Notes under the pieces: model-generated
The model's database searches: none
The model's input: the letters and a program-made list of their open reading frames with translations, nothing else
What the model was told of the DNA's origin: nothing
In this document: positions 58,553 through 64,000 of the stretch, in pieces
Numbering within the stretch: the first letter of the stretch is position 1
How the letters are laid out: each line of letters starts with the position of its first letter
Assembly: GCF_023824195.1 (NCBI RefSeq)
Contig: NZ_CP085442.1
Span: 1,650,001 to 1,714,000, forward strand
Length of the DNA stretch: 64,000 bases
Reading direction: 5' to 3'
From: Priestia megaterium
GTDB taxonomy: Bacteria; Bacillota; Bacilli; Bacillales; Bacillaceae_H
Program-made: the position numbers and the translations under genes

Positions 58553-58583
58553 TTGACTTAAACCTAAGTTTAAGTCTTATACT
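58553..58583 (+). promoter_or_regulatory. MerR-type promoter with 19-bp spacer and dyad operator
   Basis: TTGACT (58553-58558) and TATACT (58578-58583) are 19 bp apart, the overlong spacing that MerR proteins correct. Between them GACTTAAAC-CTAA-GTTTAAGTC (a perfect 9-bp dyad) resembles the AdhR operator CTTAAAG-N4-CTTTAAG. Confidence 0.85.
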
Positions 58584-58626
58584 ACCTGTTGTAACGACCA
58601 AAATATAAAGAAAGGATGGGAGAAAC

Positions 58627-58947
58627 ATGCCGGAAAAACAAACCGCAGGACGAGAACTATTAGGGGATTTTGCTCCAAAGTTTGGTCAGCTTAATGATGA
58701 TGTGTTATTCGGAGAAGTATGGGCGCGAGAGAAAGAGTTATCTCCACGTGATCGAAGTATGATTACAGTTTCTGCCCTAATTGCGGGTGGAAACTTTGAG
58801 CAATTAACGCCGCATCTTCAAAAAGCAAAGAAAAACGGAGTAACCAAAGATGAAATTGTAGAAGTGATTACTCATCTTTCATTTTATGCAGGATGGCCCA
58901 AAGCATGGTCTGCTTTTAATATTGCTAAACAAATTTATAACGATTAA
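58627..58947 (+). CDS. Carboxymuconolactone decarboxylase-like (AhpD fold) protein, 106 aa
   Basis: The CMD fold is recognisable: FGEVWAREKELSPRDRSMIT, VSALIAGGNFEQLTPHLQKA, then ITHLSFYAGWPKAWSAF. The CxxC pair of AhpD peroxidases is absent. B. subtilis YraC, in the AdhR region, is a relative. SD AAAGGATGGGAG. Under the MerR-type promoter; the cupin gene starts 17 bp later. Confidence 0.87.
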   Translation: MPEKQTAGRELLGDFAPKFGQLNDDVLFGEVWAREKELSPRDRSMITVSALIAGGNFEQLTPHLQKAKKNGVTKDEIVEVITHLSFYAGWPKAWSAFNIAKQIYND

Positions 58948-58964
58948 AAGAGGAGAGAATAAAG

Positions 58965-59360
58965 ATGAAGCATGAAGAATTAAGTAATAGCACAATCTTT
59001 CCATTAGGACAAAAAGTGAAAGCCAACTTTATTGGAGACGCCTATTTAAGAATGGTATTTACAGACGAAAAGCCGCTTAACACATCTATTGGAAATGTAA
59101 CTTTTGCTCCAGGAGCTCGTAATAACTGGCACTCTCACAAAGTCGGACAAGTATTATTAGTAACAGGTGGGGAAGGCTGGTATCAGGAAGAAGGTAAAGC
59201 AGCACAATTAATTAAAAAAGGTGATGTCGTGAACATCCCACCAAATGTGAAACATTGGCATGGCGCCACAAAGGATAGCTGGTTTGTGCACTTAGCAATG
59301 ACACCAGGAGAAACAGAATGGCTAGAACCTGTCGATGATGAATGGTTTAATATGTTATAA
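58965..59360 (+). CDS. Cupin-domain protein, 131 aa
   Basis: A single cupin barrel. Motif 1 is ARNNWHSHKVGQVLLVTGGE, with His56 and His58 as metal ligands, and motif 2 is GDVVNIPPNVKHWHG. The start and end (PVDDEWFNML) match cupins paired with CMD proteins. It is probably a metal-dependent enzyme or sensor of carbonyl compounds; the reaction is unknown. SD AAGAGGAG. Confidence 0.88.
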   Translation: MKHEELSNSTIFPLGQKVKANFIGDAYLRMVFTDEKPLNTSIGNVTFAPGARNNWHSHKVGQVLLVTGGEGWYQEEGKAAQLIKKGDVVNIPPNVKHWHGATKDSWFVHLAMTPGETEWLEPVDDEWFNML

Positions 59361-59543
59361 GCATAACGTATATATGCCGTTTTAAGAAACTGATCACATG
59401 ATTACTCGCTTTTCTGCTTTCAAACTCAATATCTTATTTCCAACTAAATGATTTTGCAAAAAAGTAAAGAAACTAATTGTCTTTAAGCATGTTTAATTGT
59501 GTGCTAGCATTTGTAGAATTCTATAAAATGTGGAGGGGTATAA

Positions 59544-60251
59544 ATGTCGGATGAAAAACAAGTTGCGCTTGTTACAGGAGGCAATCGAGGAATTGGATAT
59601 GAGTTGGTCAAACAATTAGCTTCGAGTGGATTTAAAGTTATTTTGACTAGCCGAAGTTCAGAAACGGGCAATAAAGTTACGGGAGAACTTAGAGAATTAA
59701 ATGTGGATGTTTCATTCGTCTTAATGGATGTAGATGACCCAAAAAGTATCGAGCAAGCAGCTACTAAAGTGTATGAGCAATACGGAAGAATAGACGTATT
59801 AATTAATAATGCTGGCGTGTATCTGGATGAAAATAAACACTTGTTAGATATGGATCCCTCTGTCATAGAGAAAACAATGAAAACCAATTTTTTTGGTCCA
59901 CTCTATGTTATGCGCTCTTTTATCCCGCTCATGGAAAAGAGAGGGTATGGAAGAATCATCAATATATCTTCAGAATATGGAGAAATGAGAGCGTTGTCCA
60001 GTCAAGGAGTGGGCGCTTATAAATTATCTAAGTTTTCCTTAAATGGATTGACCCAATTGATAGCTGCAGAAGTAAAAGGAGATATTAAAATAAATGCTGC
60101 TGATCCGGGGTGGGTCAGCACGGATATGGGAGGCCCCTCTGCTCCAAGAACGCCTGAAGAAACGGCTAAATCTATTTTATGGCTAGCAACAATTGGCTCT
60201 GAAGGACCCAACGGAAAGTTTTTCAGAGATAAGAAACAAATCGATTGGTAA
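59544..60251 (+). CDS. SDR family oxidoreductase (carbonyl reductase-like), 235 aa
   Basis: TGGNRGIG (11-18), NNAG (88-91), Ser143 in INISS and Tyr159-x-x-x-Lys163 (YKLSK) are all present. TSRSS after the second strand suggests NADP preference. It resembles carbonyl reductase-type SDRs. A TGGAGGGG SD precedes ATG 59544. It follows the MerR-controlled pair by 184 bp and may belong to the same response. Confidence 0.9.
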   Translation: MSDEKQVALVTGGNRGIGYELVKQLASSGFKVILTSRSSETGNKVTGELRELNVDVSFVLMDVDDPKSIEQAATKVYEQYGRIDVLINNAGVYLDENKHLLDMDPSVIEKTMKTNFFGPLYVMRSFIPLMEKRGYGRIINISSEYGEMRALSSQGVGAYKLSKFSLNGLTQLIAAEVKGDIKINAADPGWVSTDMGGPSAPRTPEETAKSILWLATIGSEGPNGKFFRDKKQIDW

Positions 60252-60323
60252 CACACGTGAGTAAAGATCAAAAAGGATTTATAAAGAGAAAAGCTGTATG
60301 TAAAACTAAATTAATTATTACTT

Positions 60324-60361
60324 AAAAACCAAGCCCTTTCTCCAGAAAGGGCTTGGTTTTT
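60324..60361. terminator. Strong bidirectional terminator
   Basis: AAAAACCAAGCCCTTTC pairs with GAAAGGGCTTGGTTTTT around TCCA, between convergent genes. Confidence 0.92.
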
Positions 60362-60368
60362 AGATAGC

Positions 60369-61538
60369 TCATTTAGAGAGTTTTTGTACAGGTGCGAATC
60401 TGTAGACTCTTAGAAAGATAGTTATTAAGCTTAGGATTAACGATAGAATTCCCACTAATATAACGTATTGGGTACCTAATTGTGAAATAAACACTCCACC
60501 TACAGCTGTACCAACTGTGGTTCCTATATTAGCGGATGTTACAAATAATCCATTAGCAAAATCCGGAGCTTCTGGAGCTGCAGATGTAATCCAATACTGA
60601 TTAATGTTATTCCCGATACCAGCGAATATTCCCCAAACTAATGTAATGATAACCATGGGTACAGTGAATTGTCCTGTTAAGAAAAGAATAATATAAACGA
60701 TTCCTAATAAGAATGGGTAAGAAACAACAGGCTTGATCACATCTTTTGTCAGTAATTTTCCTGCCACAATATTTCCTATAATGTTTGATAAGCCAAATAC
60801 CACTAATATTAAACTAATAATAGTAGGAGACAGCTCCGTAACCGTTTTTAGATACTCGGCAAGGTAACTATATACGCCAAATATGGCTGAATTGATTAAA
60901 ACAACAGTTCCTATAGAAAGCCACGTGATTTTTTTGCGTAATACACTCACTTGTGCACCGTAAGAAAGACTTTCTTTAACAGGCATGGAAGGGAAATGTA
61001 GTAGTGTAGCCATGAATGTTAAAGCATTCACAATAGCGAAAAACAACATAGCTGTTTGAAGCGAAACGCTACTTGCTAAAAAACTTGCGATTGGCACACC
61101 CAGTACCATACCAGCAGAGACGCCCATAAGTACCTTAGCAACAGCTTTTGGAGATTCTTCCTTCTTAACCGTGTTAGCAGCTATCGTAAACGCTGCAGAA
61201 AAATAAATAGGGTGAAAGATGGCTGGGATGACACGAGCAATTAGTGCAACGGTAAAGTTTGTTGCAAATAAAGAAACAATGTTACCTACGAGAAAAATAC
61301 CGAGTACAAGTAGCATAACCGTCTTTCGATTTATTTTTGAAAATAATAGCGGCATCGTTGGCCCGCACAGTGCAACAGTAAGTGCAAAGGCACTCACTAG
61401 CCAGCCAGCCTTGGAAACACTGATATCAAAGTGTTCAGCAATGGCAGGTAGTATTCCGATTACTCCCATCTCGGTATTAATGATTCCAAAAACTCCTACG
61501 GTCAATATTAAGATAAGCAATTTATTTCGTTTAATCAA
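60369..61538 (-). CDS. MFS transporter (DHA1, AraJ/YdhP-like)
   Basis: Twelve TM helices. The N-terminal FGIINTEMGVIGILPAIAEH, GWLVSAFALTVALCGP and LLFSKINRKTVMLLVLG match DHA1 exporters of the AraJ/YdhP type. It is a proton-driven efflux pump; the substrate is unknown. An inverted repeat 35-50 bp upstream of the start is a likely operator. It reads away from the SDR/hydrolase genes at 61.7-63.5 kb on the same strand. Confidence 0.9.
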   Translation of the reverse strand: MIKRNKLLILILTVGVFGIINTEMGVIGILPAIAEHFDISVSKAGWLVSAFALTVALCGPTMPLLFSKINRKTVMLLVLGIFLVGNIVSLFATNFTVALIARVIPAIFHPIYFSAAFTIAANTVKKEESPKAVAKVLMGVSAGMVLGVPIASFLASSVSLQTAMLFFAIVNALTFMATLLHFPSMPVKESLSYGAQVSVLRKKITWLSIGTVVLINSAIFGVYSYLAEYLKTVTELSPTIISLILVVFGLSNIIGNIVAGKLLTKDVIKPVVSYPFLLGIVYIILFLTGQFTVPMVIITLVWGIFAGIGNNINQYWITSAAPEAPDFANGLFVTSANIGTTVGTAVGGVFISQLGTQYVILVGILSLILSLITIFLRVYRFAPVQKLSK

Positions 61539-61572
61539 AAGAAAACTCCTCTCATTATCTATGTGTAATATA

Positions 61573-61588
61573 GTATCAGTGTTGATAC
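61573..61588. promoter_or_regulatory. Operator-like dyad upstream of the MFS gene
   Basis: GTATCA-GTGT-TGATAC (61573-61588), a perfect 6-bp dyad, 35 bp from the MFS start. Its regulator is not in this window next to it. Confidence 0.5.
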
Positions 61589-61694
61589 ATATTCTTTTTC
61601 AAACATGACATCTGATCAAAGCGTGAATCTATTCAGCGTTAACCTCTAGATAGCGGAAATAAGAATTTATAAGCATTAAGAAGTTGTAAAAAGA

Positions 61695-61740
61695 AAGAGT
61701 CCAATTTCTCAGCCTTAAGGTTGAGAAATTGGACTTTTTT
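61695..61740 (-). terminator. Terminator after the second SDR
   Basis: AAGAGTCCAATTTCTCA pairs with TGAGAAATTGGACTTTTT around 10 nt. Confidence 0.88.
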
Positions 61741-61757
61741 ATCGTGCCTTTTAATTA

Positions 61758-62504
61758 TTACCAAGGTTGGCTTGTCGGTCCAATTGTGAACTCATTTACG
61801 TTCGTATCTTCCGGCTGATCAATCGCAAATACAACAACATTGGCAACACGATCTGGTGAAATACCATATTGTTCGTACAACGCAGTCATACCTTCAGAGC
61901 TATTTTTATCCGTAATGGTATCCAACAATTCCGTGTTGATTGCGGCTGGATAAATCGTTGCGGTGCGGATATTCGTACCTTCTTGGGCAGATTCCATACG
62001 CAAAACTTCCATCAAATCACGAACAGCCCACTTTGTTGCACCATAAACTGCTCCGCCTGGATAAGCTTTAAGACCTGCTACTGATGAAGTAGTAATAATA
62101 TGTCCAGATTTTTGCGATGTAAATGTTGGTAACACTGCTGCAATACCATTCAATACACCTTTAATATTAACGTCGACCATACTGTTCCATTCATCCGTTT
62201 TTAATTCTGAAAGTGGTGAATTAGGCATTAATCCAGCATTCAAGAAGATTACATCGACACCACCGAAAGTGTCTTTAGCTAGTTGAACAAGATGCTTGCT
62301 ATCCTCTGGATCAACAACATCTGTGACGCGATACGCAACTTGACCGCCATTCGATTTGATTTCTTCAGCTAATGTTACTAAACGCTCTTCACGTCTCGCA
62401 CCAAGTACAACTTTTGCACCTTTCTCAGCTAACAGCTTAGCTGTAGCTTCACCAATACCTGAACTTGCGCCTGTAATTACAACTACTTTGTTTTCAATTG
62501 TCAT
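61758..62504 (-). CDS. SDR family oxidoreductase (YdfG-like), 248 aa
   Basis: TGASSGIG (11-18), a variant LNAG (88-91), Ser141 and Tyr154-x-x-x-Lys158 (YGATK) define a classical SDR. GARREERL after strand 2 favours NADP. It resembles the clavulanate dehydrogenase/YdfG-type reductases. It lies 67 bp downstream of the YcjY-like hydrolase on the same strand, a probable two-gene operon. Confidence 0.9.
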   Translation of the reverse strand: MTIENKVVVITGASSGIGEATAKLLAEKGAKVVLGARREERLVTLAEEIKSNGGQVAYRVTDVVDPEDSKHLVQLAKDTFGGVDVIFLNAGLMPNSPLSELKTDEWNSMVDVNIKGVLNGIAAVLPTFTSQKSGHIITTSSVAGLKAYPGGAVYGATKWAVRDLMEVLRMESAQEGTNIRTATIYPAAINTELLDTITDKNSSEGMTALYEQYGISPDRVANVVVFAIDQPEDTNVNEFTIGPTSQPW

Positions 62505-62571
62505 TTCGTTTTTTCATCCTTTCAAACATTATTAATGTCGTTTTAGTAAATCTTCCTCTTTGAAGTAACCA

Positions 62572-63525
62572 CTACTTCAAATTCTCGGTAAAGAATGTCT
62601 CCAGCTTATCGAATGGAATAAGGTTCGTTTTATCGTATAAGTCAACGTGTCCTGCATTTGGAACAACGTATAGTTCTTTAGGTTCTGCTGCCATTTCATA
62701 CGCATCTTCACTAAAATAACGTGAGTGAGCCTGCTCTCCTATAATGAATAAAATCGGTCTTGGCGAAATCGATTTAATATACGTCATAAGAGGGAAGTTC
62801 ATAAATGACATGCTGCTTGTCATAGTAAATTGCGTAATTGAATTTGGATGATATCCGCGAGGTGTAGAATAAAAATCACCAAACTCACGACCGATAGGAT
62901 CTGTATTGTCGTCAAATCCAATTGGTGCTCCTCTTGGGGTCAGCACTGGTTGGCCGCCTTCAAACTCCGCATAACGTTGTTCAGCAATTGCATCAAGCAT
63001 CTCGTTACGCTCTTTTTCAGTTAATGTATCGTTGAAACCTTGAGATTGCGCACGAGAGATATCGTACATGCTAACCGTAGCTACAGCCTTGATTCGTCTG
63101 TCAACCTGCGCTGCACTAATTGCAAAACCGCCGCTTCCACACATACCGATAGCACCAATTTGATTTCTATCTACGAATGGACGTGTACCTACATAATCAA
63201 CAGCTGCACTAAAATCTTCTACGAACAACTCCGGTGAAGAAAGGTGTCTAGGCTCTCCGCCACTATATCCGTTATACGATGGATCAAATGTTAGAGCGAC
63301 AAATCCACGCTCTGCCATGTTTTGAGCATAAATACCAGCACCTTGTTCTTTAACGCCACCATAAGGCGAACCGATAATAACGGCTGCATGCTTTTTTGAA
63401 TCATCAAAGTCTTTTGGTAAGTAAAGATCTGCTGCAATGTTAATTCCAAATCTGTTCGTGTATGAAACAGACTTTCTGATTACATTCTCGCTTAGTTCAA
63501 AAATATAGTTCCCTGTCGATGCCAT
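62572..63525 (-). CDS. YcjY-like alpha/beta hydrolase (dienelactone hydrolase family), 317 aa
   Basis: The fold opens with the strand IAADLYLPKDF and VIIGSPYGGVKEQGAGIYAQ. The nucleophile elbow is AIGMCGSGGF, where Cys129 is the likely nucleophile, as in dienelactone hydrolase-type members, or alternatively Ser131. GHVDLYD near the C-terminus gives the His. A typical YcjY-type pattern is AERGFVALTFDPSYNGYSGG. It is cytoplasmic. First gene of the operon with the SDR. Confidence 0.85.
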   Translation of the reverse strand: MASTGNYIFELSENVIRKSVSYTNRFGINIAADLYLPKDFDDSKKHAAVIIGSPYGGVKEQGAGIYAQNMAERGFVALTFDPSYNGYSGGEPRHLSSPELFVEDFSAAVDYVGTRPFVDRNQIGAIGMCGSGGFAISAAQVDRRIKAVATVSMYDISRAQSQGFNDTLTEKERNEMLDAIAEQRYAEFEGGQPVLTPRGAPIGFDDNTDPIGREFGDFYSTPRGYHPNSITQFTMTSSMSFMNFPLMTYIKSISPRPILFIIGEQAHSRYFSEDAYEMAAEPKELYVVPNAGHVDLYDKTNLIPFDKLETFFTENLK

Positions 63526-63963
63526 AGTTTACAACCCTCTTCCTTTATTTTTTTGTTTCATCTAGAATGAACACCTTTGTTCATACCATCTGTCTATGAG
63601 ATTGTTTATTCAGCTACTATCATATTTATCTATACGGGTTATGGTATATAATTTGTGTATACCAGGTCTACAATCTGCTTGGAGCTTAGAGCTTAGAAAG
63701 TACGAATAAAGGGTCTCATCCCAAAATAAGTAGTATATTCAGTTGATAAAAGGTGACTAGTAGTGCTCTTTCAGCTGTAGCCCCATATGCGTACTAATGA
63801 ATCCAAAAACCCTTTAAAATAATTTGCTGGTTGAGCCGAAGAAAACATTTTTCGTCTTTTATGCAACTTTTCTAGTCACTAAACAAAAAATACAATTGAT
63901 GCTTTAACAACATCTGTCTATAATTTATAATACAAATATACGCAAAACAAGGGATGAAAATCG
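63526..63963. other. Promoter region of the hydrolase-SDR operon
   Basis: 438 bp. The one clear element is the dyad at 63643-63663. A short direct repeat GAGCTTAGAGCTTAG lies near 63681. No gene is seen until 63964. Confidence 0.5.
63643..63663. promoter_or_regulatory. Operator-like dyad GGTATA-N9-TATACC
   Basis: GGTATA (63643-63648) and TATACC (63658-63663) around TAATTTGTG, 118 bp upstream of the hydrolase start. HxlR-type regulators use GTAC-like dyads of this size, but the regulator is unknown. Confidence 0.45.
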
Positions 63964-64000
63964 TTGATTTCATTGGATTTGTTGCTTAGACAACAAATGA
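63964..64000 (+). CDS. Possible 5' end of a gene running off the window
   Basis: TTG 63964 has AAGGGATG 7 nt upstream and opens a frame, MISLDLLLRQQM, to the window end. Only 12 codons are visible. It is divergent from the hydrolase operon and could be its regulator. Confidence 0.35.
   Translation, partial: MISLDLLLRQQM

Overview
The window is low-GC Firmicute DNA from an endospore-forming Bacillaceae, most like Priestia/Bacillus megaterium. The grounds are strong AGGAGG ribosome binding sites with many TTG/GTG starts, an H-type small acid-soluble spore protein (38035-38214), a SleL/YaaH-type cortex-lytic enzyme, a YkuD L,D-transpeptidase, YflT, YjdF and YdjO homologues, and many short stem plus T-run terminators. 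It is an accessory-type chromosomal stretch of mostly one- to three-gene units. I saw no rRNA, tRNA, CRISPR array, phage block or insertion sequence. Species assignment is inference.

Layout. 0-9 kb: SUKH protein tail, LysR regulator, two alpha/beta hydrolases, a yjdF gene under a yjdF-type riboswitch, a MITE-like interspersed repeat, a methyltransferase, an SDR, and a gene fused from two unrelated remnants. 9-13.5 kb: MMPL exporter divergent from a TetR regulator, then a TerC metal exporter. 13.5-24 kb: YflT stress protein behind a sigma-B-like promoter, a PAS-STAS RsbR-like protein, Lrp regulator, DinB protein, paired SMR exporters divergent from a LysR gene, and many small membrane proteins. 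24-28 kb: a cold-shock block of csp, ydjO, a DEAD-box helicase and a second csp. 28-38 kb: secreted protein, DUF2935, AlsS-like enzyme, sugar dehydrogenase-like protein, cupredoxin, several gene remnants, DUF3243 and sspH.

38.8-45.4 kb: a five-gene NikABCDE-type ABC importer whose only obvious promoter carries a Fur-box-like operator, followed by a MATE exporter. 45.4-48.5 kb: an unexplained structured intergenic region, two MpsC/DUF2294 paralogues and an orphan RsbT-like kinase. 49-51 kb: spore/cell-wall enzymes. 51-57.7 kb: aldolase-like enzyme, YeiH exporter, an autoregulated MarR with a serine hydrolase, an MscS channel and a methyltransferase interrupted by one stop codon. 58-63.5 kb: a MerR regulator with a 19-bp-spacer promoter driving a carboxymuconolactone decarboxylase-like gene and a cupin, then SDRs, an MFS exporter and a YcjY-like hydrolase, which looks like an aldehyde/electrophile-response cluster.

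No single cassette is an obvious new defence or biosynthetic system. The best leads are the Fur-controlled Nik-type importer with its repeats and hairpin, the structured RNA-like region at 45.4 kb with the MpsC/RsbT group, the asymmetric SMR pair, and three genes whose best-placed start codon is AUU or AUC.
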